From Parastagonospora avenae f. sp. tritici 18332-5 (lineage: Eukaryota; Ascomycota; Dothideomycetes; Pleosporales; Phaeosphaeriaceae), in contig JAFJTR010000032.1 in the NCBI GenBank assembly GCA_022559985.1, positions 62,001 through 126,000 on the forward strand: a stretch of DNA of 64,000 nt. The letters are read 5' to 3'. Of this stretch, positions 36,216 to 47,007 are shown in pieces. Position numbers and translations under genes: made by a program. The stretch's first letter is position 1. The number at the start of each line of letters is the position of its first letter. The notes beneath the pieces were generated by a model. The model was given only the letters and a program-made list of their open reading frames with translations, ran no database searches and had not been told where the DNA came from.

Positions 36216-37028
36216 TGTGGCGGCGGTGTGGGGATGTGAGGTGCGTGGTTTGGTGGGGTGTGAGTGGGAGGGGATTTGGAGGTGGGCTGGCGGGCGGGCG
36301 CAAGAGACAAAATTTGGGAGATGCGCGAGGCGGGATGGGTGGGGTAGCGCTAGTGTGAGGCTTAAAGTTAAGCTTAAATCTGGGGGTGGAGGGGCATGGT
36401 TTTGATCGCTCGTGACTGACAACCACTTCACTTCATCAACATTGATTGTGCCTCTGACAAAGAGTTTCAGAACGATTACCTCTCTCGTTGATCTCTGACA
36501 AAGAGTTTCAGAACGATTACCTCTCTCGTTGATAATCTGTGCTCTCGATTCACTTCGCGGTATGATATAACGAGTTGTCAAGTGGTAGACCTCCTGGCTT
36601 TGAGCGCAGGTTTCCTTTTCGTATAATCACGTCAAATTGTCTGATTTTCAAAGTTTGAAAATCACAAAAAGATCTCCAGATACTTCTGCTGACCCATTAA
36701 CGGTTCTATCATATTCTGTTTGTTAGAAGCATGCGCCAGTAGCCTGTCATTCTCTATGTCTCAACTCAAGATCTGGGCATGGCCACTGGGATCCTCCGAT
36801 GTCTAGAAAGATGACTGGAAAGATCGAAGATGTTCCTACACAGTTCTATCTGGGCCCATTTGACTCAAATCATGCTGTGAAGTGTTCAATATCGTATAAG
36901 ACTCTCTTACTAGAACAGCATATTCTCCCCACTCACAACTCATTAAGCACAAACTCTCACACGAAATCCACAACCCACCAAATACATTCTCCACTCAAAC
37001 ACATCTTCCCCTTCCACACAAAATCACC
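36216..37028. other. intergenic region with a 41-bp tandem duplication
   Basis: Upstream region of TRM112. It holds a perfect 41-bp tandem repeat (listed separately). The last 150 bases are CA-rich and resemble a fungal 5' leader for the small frame at 37029. Confidence 0.45.
36452..36533. repeat. perfect tandem duplication, 2 x 41 bp
   Basis: Copy one is 36452-36492 and copy two is 36493-36533, with no mismatches. Each starts CTCTGACAAAGAG and ends CTCTCGTTGAT. It lies about 240 bp upstream of the TRM112 start codon. Confidence 0.97.
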
Positions 37029-37157
37029 ATGCCCAACGGTGCCAGCAACCACGGTCGTCTCCCCCCCCTCCACGATCGAACACAACAGCAAGGCGAAGTA
37101 CAACTGGAGAGGCAACCGAACTGCGAGCAATCTACAGTGCAACGGCATGATCGCTGA
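37029..37157 (+). CDS. possible very small gene, unknown
   Basis: A 42-codon frame starts at an ATG in good context (TCACCATGC) after about 120 bases of CA-rich, leader-like sequence. It encodes a hydrophilic peptide (MPNGASNHGRLPPLHDRTQQ...) without a signal peptide. A competing frame, 36799-37251, overlaps it and ends with several Cys, Asn and Asp residues. Neither has a recognised family. Confidence 0.2.
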   Translation: MPNGASNHGRLPPLHDRTQQQGEVQLERQPNCEQSTVQRHDR

Positions 37158-37697
37158 TGGTTCGCGCTGCTCTGAAGACGGTACGATTGCCGACCGGTGC
37201 ACAAACCGGCCCGTACACATGGCCTACCACGACGATTGGCCTGATTCGTAGGCGCCTGGAGGGTGCCACTGTACTAGAATGGTTACGAAGTTGGATTGGC
37301 CATTGGATATTGGGCGTGTTAAGGCGTCTTTCGATTGTAGTATGGAATGAGTAAAGTAAAATGGGTACGAAGTCAGATTGGCCATTCGAGATTGGAGATT
37401 GGGCTTGTTAAGGCGTCTTTTGATACAGGATGGGTTGAGCGGGGTTCGGATGATGAATACGGGATGCGAGGAGGGGGATATGGAGACTACGGAATTTGAT
37501 AGGTAGATAGATAGATGGGACAAGTAAATAGAGAGATGTCTTCGACTAAGACTATACTCACAGGGTCGTTGATTGGCCGATCAGCAGTAATAATGGGCAT
37601 ATACAGACTATCGCCATCAGTGAGGCAAATGCTACATTTTTCATTGTCTACACGGACAAGACTAACACCCCCTCTACCTCCCTATCTGGACATCAAT
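37158..37697. other. intergenic region with an imperfect direct repeat
   Basis: Two related segments, 37279-37334 and 37361-37423, share blocks such as GATTGGCCATT and GTTAAGGCGTCTTT. No gene supported. Confidence 0.5.
37279..37423. repeat. imperfect direct repeat of about 60 bp
   Basis: The segment at 37279-37334 recurs at 37361-37423 with substitutions and a short insertion. Both hold ACGAAGT, GATTGGCCATT and TTAAGGCGTCTTT in the same order. They lie beyond the stop of the GMC gene. Confidence 0.85.
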
Positions 37698-39815
37698 CTA
37701 GAACTTGTTCGCATCCTCCAAAACAAGCTCCGTCGCCTTCTCCGACAGCATATACGTCGCCACCGCCGGGAACGCCCCCGGCACCCTCGGAAACGCCGAC
37801 GCATCCACAACCCTCAACCTCCCCACCCCGCGCACCCTAAGCCTCGTATCCAGCACAGCCAGCGGATTATCATCCGGTCCGACAGAATTCGTGCTCGTGG
37901 GATGATGTCCAAACGCCTGGTCTTCAATCCACTGTTTATCAACCTCCACATCCCTACAATACCCCGTGTCCAAGATGTCCGCCGCAGGACACGGCGGTGA
38001 GATAGGTTGGAGTGGGCCAGCAGGTGCAGCAGTGCTCTTATAAGCCTTCCTGACAAACGCAATCGTGTCCAATATCGAGCCGAGATCCGTCTCCGCGCCC
38101 TCGGCGAAATAGTTCAGATTAACATCGGGCGGGTCGAGTGGATCCGCGGACTGGATTTGAATCACGCCCGCGCCGTTCTGCGGGTGCATTTTGACGGTCG
38201 ACCAGGAGAAGGTGTTGGGGCTGGGTAAGGATGTGTTTTGCTTTGTGTCTGGGGCGAAGCCGTCGAAGGCGAAGTTGCCCGTAGAGAAGAGGAACATGTC
38301 GCGTTCGTTTTCGATGGCGTGGGCGGTCTTGAGGAGCATCGCGTTGGAGTTGGAGCCGCCGCGCGAGTAGGGACCGGAACCATTTCGCCAGAGGTCGACG
38401 CAGGGATCGCCTGGGGCGCCGAATGTGCAGGCTGGGGCGTTGGGGTCGACTTTGTCACTGAGATCGACTTGGCCCTGGCCGATGATGGGGAGCTCGTAGT
38501 TGTCTTGCAGGTTTCGGCCGACACCTGGGAGGTCGGAGACGACGGAGATGTTGTACTTCTGCAGCAGGGCTTTGGGGCCGATGCCTGATAGTTGGAGGAG
38601 TTGGGGAGAACTGAATGTTCCGCCCGAGACGATGACTTCTTTTCGGGCGAATGCTTGCTTCTTGATGCCAGTGGTGGTGGAGTTGTGGCGAGGGTCTGCA
38701 CGGAATATAGATCGTCCCTGGAGATATTCGACGCCAACTGCCTGTGGCTTCGTCCCGTTTCCACCGCACTCGTCGAAGAGAATCTTGGTGGTCAAGGAAT
38801 TCAGTTGGAGATGTAGAGGATATTTGGGAGAGCCGTTCGCAGAAGTCATGTTCAGTGTCTCCAGAATGTAGTCCCGAGGGCTGAAGCGCTTCCAATTCGT
38901 CGTAACATGGAAAGGAAGGCCCCAAAGTCCTTGGTCTTGATCGCGTGTAGGGCCGAGATAGTTGGCATCGCTGGTCAAGTAATCAAGCACCAAGTCAGGG
39001 TTCCATCCGATCATCTTCAACCCTGCCTGGAAAACACTATGACGGATAGCACCTGCTGCATGTGCCTTTGCGTCTGCTACATTGGTTTGAAGCCAGCCGT
39101 TGAAGCCGTGGCCGCTGGTGTTGGGCGGCAAGTAGTTGTTGTGCTCGATCCTCTCGAAGATGCGGCGCATTTCCTTTCCACTGCATTGAGTCAGTATCTA
39201 TAGATTCAGAATCGATAACAAGGAGCTCATGCTTCCAGATCCCATCTCCAACGCCCTTGTCGAAGTAGTCCCAATCGCTATCACTCGGCAAAAACGTCGC
39301 CGCCGCATTCACAATAGCACTTCCGCCCAAAGTCGCGCCACGAGGATAGAAAATACCAAGTCTCGTCGCATTCTTATGTCCATCGACAGTAGGATCACGA
39401 CCTACCCAGTACTCACCACTCGTCAGTCTCCACACCATCAAATTGTAGCGCTTCGTGCGCTCTTCATCATCAGTGTGGCGCACAAAGAAATGCCACGTCA
39501 CGCCCTCGTTGCTGAAGCTGTTTAGCGACAGGATCTGAGTGCGGATGTCAGAGGTTGCGTCGCTCCCGGCTTCGATCAGCAGCACAGAGTGTCCTGCGCG
39601 AGCGAGGTTGGTCGCGATTGTGCCTGGATATTTGGTCAGAAGTGATCCAATCAGATAATATACCGCGAGAAATGCTTACCTCCGCCAGGGCCAGAGCCAG
39701 TCACCACGTAGTCGTACGTATTGTCCTCATTTGCAAGGTCCTGCAGGGATGTGCATCGCTCCTTCAAGCGCGAAGCAAGGGCCAGTGACGGAAGCAGGAG
39801 ATGGTAAAGTTTCAT
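37698..39815 (-). CDS. secreted GMC oxidoreductase
   Basis: Three exons on the minus strand: 39815-39680, 39623-39233 and 39180-37698, giving 669 residues. The first intron is GTAAGC to TCCAG. The second, 39181-39232, has no GT donor; it fits a GC-AG intron (GCATGA, branch ACTGAC, acceptor TGCAG), and the frame closes exactly when it is used. The N-terminus MKLYHLLLPSLALASR is a signal peptide. The FAD-binding Rossmann motif follows (TGSGPGGG, then LLIEAGSD). The first GMC signature is GATLGGSAIVNAA, and the C-terminal catalytic region contains FGHHPTSTNSVG and VVDASAFPRVPGAFP. GMC enzymes oxidise alcohols, sugars or choline with FAD. The family is broad and the substrate cannot be told; a secreted alcohol or aryl-alcohol oxidase-like enzyme is the best guess. 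Confidence 0.94.
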
Positions 39816-40334
39816 AGCGGTGATTTGACGGCTGCAACACTTCCTGGCGTTTCGACTCGCGGCAGAAAGAAAAGGCCCGGAAGCTTCATTTATACCTCTA
39901 TGAGCCTACAGTATGAGGTGCTTTTCCAAGTCTGTTCCTGCATGCGCGTCAAGGCTACTTTGGAAGGTCATCTCGCGCGTTCGCCTTCACCCGGCCCGCA
40001 CTCTATTGCATCATTTGTGATGTGCATGCCAAGATGCTTCTAGAGGAAACACACAAGGTTCGCGACGATAATTCCGTTGGACAATGAAGTCTTGGGGAAT
40101 GCAGGTACCTGGCTTCCCCCGCTCCGGATGGCACCGCAACCCCTGCATGCGAGCAAGGATGTGCGACGGACCATGCAGATCAGAGTTCTTCCAGTTTATC
40201 CTACGTGCTTGCAGGCGTGGCATACATGGAGGTGATTCGAGGGCCTGTAGAGGTGCAGTATCTTATCGTCTTTCATTCTTGTTTATCAAATGCCCTGAGG
40301 GCTTCCCACATACTCCACCCCAGGCCCAAATCAT
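39816..40334. other. intergenic, no supported gene
   Basis: Upstream region of the GMC gene and 3' flank of the 40335 gene. Short frames only. Confidence 0.5.
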
Positions 40335-41236
40335 TTACTCATCCACCTCGCCATCCTCCAGCTCACTTTCAGCTCTAGCCCTCTTGGCCACCAACATCTC
40401 CATCTCATCACCCTTGCGCTTCCTGCTCACCACCGGCGGCTCATCCTCATCCTCCTCGTCAGAGTCTTGTTCCGCCAGTGGCTTCTCCAAATCATAAACC
40501 TTGCCATTCTGCATGTGAAGCAGAAATGGCGCCTTCTTTGCTTCCTTCTTCTCCACCTCCTTCATTACCACCGCCTTCCTAGGCTTAGGCAAATGCTTCT
40601 TCACCGTGGCCTTGTTGACTTGTCTCTCCCCCTGCATGACCGCCCCAAAAGCCTTGCTCAAATCCTCCGGCACATCGACCTTCCGACTCTTCAGCAATCC
40701 GAACGCGCGCACCAGAATCTTGCGCATCTCGGGTACTCCACCCGCATCTTAGCCAGCGCATCGTCTTTGACTGCGACCTGCTTCTTTACCTCGCGCAGCT
40801 CAGCTTGCACGCGCGCTTTATCTTTCTTCGCGTGTGCGTGGACGCGGCATATACGATAGGCCTCCTCGGCCATGTCTTGCGGCGTGGCATTATTGTCGAG
40901 ACGAGCCTTGATGCGCGCGGCCTCGTTATCGGTAGTAAGCGGCACGGCTTTTGCGGCAGTAAGCTCGCGGCGCAGGGAGGCGTTGATGCCACAGAGACGG
41001 TAGCCTTCTTCAGCAGGGTCAGCTGCAGTGCCACCGGATGCGAGGCGGGCTTGGATGCGCGTGGTGTCGCTATCGTTTCTCAAGGGGTCTGCTGAACGAA
41101 GTTTTGGGCCGGCTTCGTTGGCTTTCTTGTTCTTCTTGCTCTTCTTGCTGCCTTGGTTGGGGCGGTTTGACTGGCTAGGAGCGGCAGGCGGAGCATTCTG
41201 CTGGGTTGTACCGGTTGAAGCGATAGGAGCAGACAT
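40335..41236 (-). CDS. unidentified Lys-rich protein with an internal duplication
   Basis: Minus strand, with the start at 41236 (MSAPIAST). The frame runs to 40790, then a shift is needed to reach the second part, 40727-40335. A 62-bp intron (donor GTAAAG at 40789, acceptor CCCGAG at 40728) joins them in frame; a one-base sequence error is the alternative. The N-terminal part has a basic patch (KKSKKNKK). Two copies of a segment of about 45 residues follow, sharing ARL, D-x-AEE-x-YR-(L/I)-C and surrounding positions (AEEGYRLCG, AEEAYRICR). The C-terminal part is highly charged, has nuclear-signal-like Arg/Lys clusters (SRKRKGDEME, KRARAESE) and an acidic end. A nuclear protein is likely. The family is not recognised. 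Confidence 0.7.
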
Positions 41237-41698
41237 TTTGAAGGTGGAGGAATGGTTGGTCACTCTTCCGAGTGAGTGATGAGGTGTGGAAGATTCGGGA
41301 TTGTGCAGTTGATCGGCGTGTGTGAACAAGATAGTCGCGAGTATTCATCCGTGTAGAAAGGATTGAGGAAGAGTGGAAAAGAATTTTGGAATGATTGCTC
41401 GTTATTCTCCAATCACAATGGCTGCTGCTCTGTCGCGTTGCAGAATTCACGGACGATTCGAGGGTCTGTGCGCGCGGTGAAAGTGAAAAAGTGAAGTGCG
41501 TGCGAACCGGTCGCCATGGGACATGTCAGTCGTTTCAATCGGCCTTACCATGCTACTGATGGTCTGTAACACTAATACAAACAACGCGCATGCAGCTTGT
41601 ATGAATGACCAAACGAGATTGCGATCCGTCTCACGCCAATGACGTGAGCGAGGCTATACAGCCCGATTACGTTTTTTCTGGGTTATATGGAGAGTGGT
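41237..41698. other. intergenic, no supported gene
   Basis: Promoter of the 40335 gene and 3' flank of the membrane-protein gene. Nothing else visible. Confidence 0.5.
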
Positions 41699-43850
41699 CT
41701 AGAACTTCAAACTCTGGGCACCCCTCTCTTCCAGCGATATCTCCTCATCCACCACCTCATACTCCGTCTTCTTGTCGTCTTGCGTTTGTCCGATCATCTC
41801 TTCCCTAGCACCTAGTCCGATGAAGGTCAGTCCTTTCACTCCCATCACCGGAAAGTCATGGTTTTTCCGATCCCATGGCCCAATGCCCCGAGCCTCAACC
41901 GTTTGCCTATGTAGCTGCATTGTACCGGTCTGTGTCCAATCTGCCATCTTTGCAAGCCCACAGCGCGGATTGAAGTAGCGGAACCAGAACGACTCCACCG
42001 ACTGGTCGAGAATGATGAGGAGCGTACCAACGCAGAGAATAATGGCCATTCCCAGCACACTGACGCTGTAGTGTCGCGGGCTCAACACTCGTTGGCTCTT
42101 GCAAAGTTGTAGCAGATTCGGATCCGTTGGGCTATCGAGATTGGCGTCTGCGCGTACTCCTGGCGATAATTCGAAAGTTTCAGGCGAGGCGTATTGGTTG
42201 ATCCGATGTTGGAACATGGCGAGGCTCAGGTTGTGCAAGTTGAACGATTCCTGTTGCCACTGGTTTGAAGGGAGTGCGGACGAGCCTGAGGCGATTACGG
42301 TAAAAGCCCAGTTCTGGGCTAGAAGCACACGCTCGTTGATCAGTCTGATTGTCCATTGCATGGACATGCCCCATGCTGCCTCCCATACGACAGAGAATGT
42401 AGATTTCTGGCGCTCTGTGAGTCCGATATCACCTCGCTCGACAGCACTCTGGACCGCGTAGAGTCCGCTGAGATTTGTGCACTTTTGTGTCACAGGCTGG
42501 CAGAATTGATATTGCTCGGTGCACCCAAGCACTGCAAGTTCGTTTGTGGGCGCGTAGAACTTGCTGTTGCCCTCGACAGGGACATGCGCTTCGAACAACG
42601 GATCGCTGACCTTTCCCTTGTATACAGCCTTGTTGAAGATGGAGACTAAGATGACGTCTGCATCTGCCACTTGAAAGTCCGGGATTGGCTCGAAATCGCT
42701 CGCATTGGCGTTCTCCGCATAAGCAGTGCCGGATCTACGATCTCGTTATGCTGTGTGAAGATGCAATCGCAATGAAGTTGACTTACGTGACATGATATGC
42801 TCCAGGTAGGTAATCCTTCATCCATTTGCTTATGCAGAATGTTGTCTTCGCCGTTGTTTGATTCTGGCTTGTGGCTGTGCAACCTGTGTCGCCTTTACCA
42901 AACTCGAAGAACTTTACACTTGTACTCGCCTTACTGCCGTAAGATTCTATCAAGTTGTCCACCCACTCAGTGGCGTATTTATTTACACGGATCGGTGCGC
43001 AAGTAGTGACCCGGCGAAACATGACACTACTCCTTGGGGGTAAATTGATTCCAACATCGTTATTGGAGCTCAAGAGGCCCGAGTCGTAGCGTACAGCCTT
43101 CGTCAAGCACGCATCACCGCCAAATGGACATGACGCCTGCATGTCTGCACTCGACTTCTCCCCCATGAGATTTGGTTTGACGAATCGATTGCAGTCTCCT
43201 GACCCGCTGTTGTCGTTGTTATAACAGGCGCTGACGTATGCAGTGCTTTTGGACACTGTAAATCGTCCTTGCAACACTTGCGCGTTGAAGACGTTCAGGT
43301 CCACGTCGCTTAGATCTTTAGAAGATGCAGTGCGGAGCGTTGCCAACTTCTTCGGGTATCCACAAGTTTTGCTATCAATGAGTGCTTGACCAGCTTCCGT
43401 AGACGCAATTTGCGAGGACAGTAGACCAGCCGCAGCAAAACAAACAATGTGTAGAGTCGCAACAAAGAGCAGTGGAAGGGATCGACTAAAAGGTGCTGCA
43501 GCTCTGCTCTTCCATAGCACTGCAGATCTGCCAAGACCCCATAATGCGTTCGGAGCTGTGATTGCGTTGCGAAGGATGATCTGTTGTTGATGGAAGAGGC
43601 CGTCGCGCGCAGCTGTCGTTGATCGACTTTGGTGTAGGATGAAGCATAGTGCTCGCCAAAAGCAACCACCGGAGAATTGTACAAACAAGGTAAGAAAAGA
43701 TACCAGTATCAATCCATAGACAGTGGGAAGCGTCAATGTTGATCCAACGATCGCGCCGTGCTCTGACTATGTTCAGTAGTGTTACAAGTAAACGCATGGT
43801 AACAAGATCATACCCCAGTTAATCCAAAAGCCTGTTTTGATTGAAGACAT
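41699..43850 (-). CDS. fungal multi-pass membrane protein with Cys-rich extracytoplasmic region, unknown function
   Basis: Three exons on the minus strand: 43850-43814, 43762-42787 and 42734-41699, giving 682 residues. Introns are 51 and 52 bp with donors GTATGA and GTAAGT. Hydrophobic segments lie near the N-terminus (TVYGLILVSFLTLFVQFSG), after about 80 residues (LPLLFVATLHIVCFAAAGLL) and near the C-terminus (VLGMAIILCVGTLLIILDQ). Between them is a long region with paired cysteines and motifs such as CPFGGDACL and LPPRSSVMFRRVTTCAPI. This resembles a large uncharacterised family common in filamentous ascomycetes. The layout suggests a plasma-membrane protein with a big extracellular domain and a short cytosolic tail; function unknown. 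Confidence 0.85.
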
Positions 43851-45424
43851 GCCCGCCCTACGATGCAAAAGAGGGAAAGACAATGGAAACAAGTACAATA
43901 TGCGAAGGAAAAGGCCAAGAAGCGAAGCGCAGCCTGTGAGACAGGCGCGGTGCTATGGTGGAGCGTCTGGCGAATTTCCAGCCTTAGCAGGGATACATTA
44001 CGCCCGGTGGTGTTTGGCGATTTGGGGACGGAAAGGCGCCGGTTGCTCGATTGTCAGATCCTACGTGCGCGCGCAATATCTGGACTCTGATCCTGTCGGC
44101 AAAGAAGACATGGATCAAGGTGACTTTTTGGATACCTATGTGAGCTCTGGGTTATGTTTGTGATGGAAAGATGGCGCTGGAGCATCATCTGGAGATCTGC
44201 TCTGAAGTGATGCAGCTGGGGTGATGCTAAAAATGGCGACTCTGCATGGGCCTCGCTAATTACGCCGGTCGCAGCATCCTCCCGGAATTGCTTGGAACCA
44301 CGCGCTTTTCGACAATTGAGACGCAATGTGAGCTGATCTCATGCTCTCGATGAGCACAAAATCAATCCCACATGAAGTCCGAAGTAGTGCAAATTCTCCA
44401 CTACGAAGGGAAGGTACAGTGCGTCTTGCGAATGAACTAAAAGCCTGAAGCTATACATGGTATTGCTAGACATTCGAAGCGTCGGTACCACATGGCACCT
44501 TGCGTATAGCTTTGAGCTGTTGAACAAACCACCACCTGTCGCACCCTGGCCGCTTTCCGTCGTAGGACTCACCTAAGGTTTTAGGAGACGCGAGAGGTGG
44601 TAGAGTGCAATTTTGCATGGTCGCTGGTCCATACGATTAGTGATGATACAATGTGTAGGATGAGGCCATGGCCTCGACGACGTACATCAACCTCGATCGT
44701 TAACGTTACCGGTAGCACGACTTTGAATGGAGCACCTTCCCGCACATGCGATGGCCATGTCAATCTACAGATTTACGCTCACAGCATCTCTTTCGACTAT
44801 TTCTTCTTATTTGTGATCGCACCATATACAGGTCTCATTAGTGTAAGACATCTAGGGCTGCAAGTCTCAACGCGTTCAAGGTCACACGACCCTGCCACCT
44901 TCTGCGAAGTGGATAAATGACATGTCTCGATCGGAAGAATACTCACGAATCTCGCCCTTCTGTGATCGAAGGAATGAATCTAGCCGAATAAGAATGCTGC
45001 AAAGTGTGCCGCTTTAGATGGAAAGGCAAACAGCAGTATCCTTTTCGAGACGTACATCAACAGAAGAATGCCATACTTCGCCATACCAACTAGGCCTCCA
45101 CCTTACACGTCTCTGCTAATACATTTCATCCACTTCGGAGGCGTAGATTTTTTTGAGTATATAAAAGTATTGGAAGCCAGGTCCCAAGGCTCAATGCCAT
45201 TCCTCAATCGCTCCTTGTCGACTGGGAGTGTGGACATTGTCCAGCCCTAACTTTAGTGCCTACCACAGTGCTTGTGCGCTGTGGTCGGGCACTTTGAACT
45301 AACATGCAACAGTTTCTCTCCTTTTGTCTTTCCAATTTTTGCAGAGCGCAGAGCGCAGGGCATTTGAGCACACAGAGCAAACTCTGACCGAATGCCTTGG
45401 GCATTCTACTGACATCTCTGAAGA
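43851..45424. other. intergenic, includes the promoter of the WSC-domain gene
   Basis: No complete gene. A TATA-like element lies at 45158-45166. The missing first exon of the WSC protein must be in the last few hundred bases, but I could not fix it. Confidence 0.45.
45158..45166 (+). promoter_or_regulatory. TATA-box-like element
   Basis: The sequence TATATAAAA lies about 270 bp before the first secure exon of the WSC protein. It is on the right strand and at a plausible distance for a leader plus a first exon and intron. Confidence 0.4.
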
Positions 45425-46556
45425 ACCTACGCGCGAACGAGCTCTACCCCGATGCAGACTACATCGGCTGCTACGTCGCGAACGGCGGTCAAGCAGGCGC
45501 CCCGAGACTGATCGGCGACTACAATAGAGTAAGCACTCAGCTCGATCCCAACACCCAACGAGACTGCTTCTACTGGTGCATATTCGATGCCCCCGACGCG
45601 CCTTACAATTACATCGCTCTTGAGAATGGTGTCAACTGCCTCTGCTTAAATGTAACCAATCCCAATGTCAACGCCATCAAGCGAGATGACAGTGAGTTCA
45701 ACGTCGTTGCTTATGGTTCGACGGACAAAGCTGGCGGCGGTGATAACAGGATCACGCTCTTCCGTGTCGAGGGCTATAAAGACCCTTCAGGAGACCCTGC
45801 AGACAATCCAGGCGACTCACCTGATACAACGACGTCGACCACTGACACAGCGATGTCAACCACTGACACAGCGACGTCAACCACTGACACGACGTCGACC
45901 ACTGCGACAACAACGTCGACTACTGCTACGACAACTTCAACCTCAACCTCAACGACAGCAACTGGAGCAGGAACGTCGTCCTCGATCACAGGAACCGGGA
46001 CGGGAATGTCGGCGACCGCGACGTCAACCTCAACCTCAGCTACAGGAACAGGAACAGGAACAGGGACGTCGTCACCATTCACAACGACTTCGAGGTCGAC
46101 AAGTTCCACCTCAACCACAGCAACGGGAGCAGGAGCATCCTCTTCCAGTACCGGCACATCTAACACCGGTACAAGCAATATCGGAACAAGCAACACTGGC
46201 ACGTCCAACACTGGCACCTCGCGATCCATCACAACCATATCGACTGGCACGTCCAACACTGGCACCTCGCGATCCATCACAACCATATCGACTGGCGCGT
46301 CTAGCACTGGCACATCCAACACCGGTACATCCACATCCACCGGCACCGGTACCTCCAACACTGGTACCTCGCGCTCCACCACATCCACCTCCACACCCCC
46401 AACAACAACCACCGTCCGCACAACCACGACTTCAACGACGTCGACGCGGACATCTACAACATTGGTAGCGCAACCATCTGTACGTCCCTTTTCAAGTTGT
46501 TCTCTGCTCAAATGCTCTGAGCTCTGCAAATTTCGTTTTTGGTTCAGGGAAGGTAA
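45425..46556 (+). CDS. WSC-domain protein with Ser/Thr-rich mucin-like tail (5' end missing)
   Basis: Exon 45425-46479 plus a short last exon 46548-46556, joined by a 68-bp intron (donor GTACGT, acceptor GTTCAG). The end then reads QPSGR-stop. Without this splice the frame runs to 46698 through an unlikely tail. The exon begins after acceptor CTCTGAAG; no ATG is in frame, so the start and signal peptide lie on an unplaced upstream exon. The first 120 residues are a WSC domain (DYIGCYV, DCFYWCIFDA, CLCLN), a cysteine module that binds wall carbohydrate. The next 220 residues are almost only Thr, Ser, Gly and Ala, with degenerate repeats including GTSNTG, and would be heavily O-mannosylated. 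No transmembrane segment or GPI signal is visible. A cell-wall or secreted glycoprotein is inferred. Confidence 0.75.
46198..46293. repeat. perfect coding tandem repeat, 2 x 48 bp
   Basis: Copies at 46198-46245 and 46246-46293 are identical. Each encodes 16 residues beginning GTSNTGTSRS in the Ser/Thr-rich tail of the WSC protein. Perfect identity suggests recent slippage. Confidence 0.95.
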
Positions 46557-47007
46557 GTGGGTAGGTTTTGCTGTGCTTTGGCCCAGACAGTATTTTGGAG
46601 GGGGAGGAAGGAGGTGGAAGGGTAGAGAAAGGGAGGACGGAAGGGACGGAGTCATGCAGTGGACGGATTCAGAAGGCAGGATTGAAAATACGAGGTGATG
46701 GAGTAAGTAATCCGAGAGTCTCACGCGTCAGTCGAGTTGAGAGAAGGGACTGACATAAAGTAGACACGAGATATTGGCCAGGACGAGATATGCAGGGATT
46801 CGGGAAGGGGTTGGGGCTCAGGATTGGTAGAAGAATGGACATGTTGTAGGCAACGCTCACACTTATTACATCCATACGTTGCTGTCATGCTACCAATTCG
46901 CTTCGCTCAAGCAACTCCCCTCATTTGTTTCAGATCTAATCAACAACGTGTCTATAGGGTATCCCAACACCAAGTCCATACAAATGCATACCACACCGAG
47001 CAACTGC
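46557..47007. other. 3' intergenic between convergent genes
   Basis: G-rich, then AT-rich sequence; no gene seen. Confidence 0.5.

Noticed and set aside
36560..36630. Possible tRNA-like stretch (TGGTAGACCTCC... GCAGGTTTCC)
   Set aside because: No acceptor-stem pairing or proper B box (GGTTCRANTCC).
45774..46724. 316-codon minus-strand frame rich in Val, Asp and Pro
   Set aside because: It is the antisense of the Thr/Ser repeat tail of the WSC protein, and simple repeats keep the opposite strand open.
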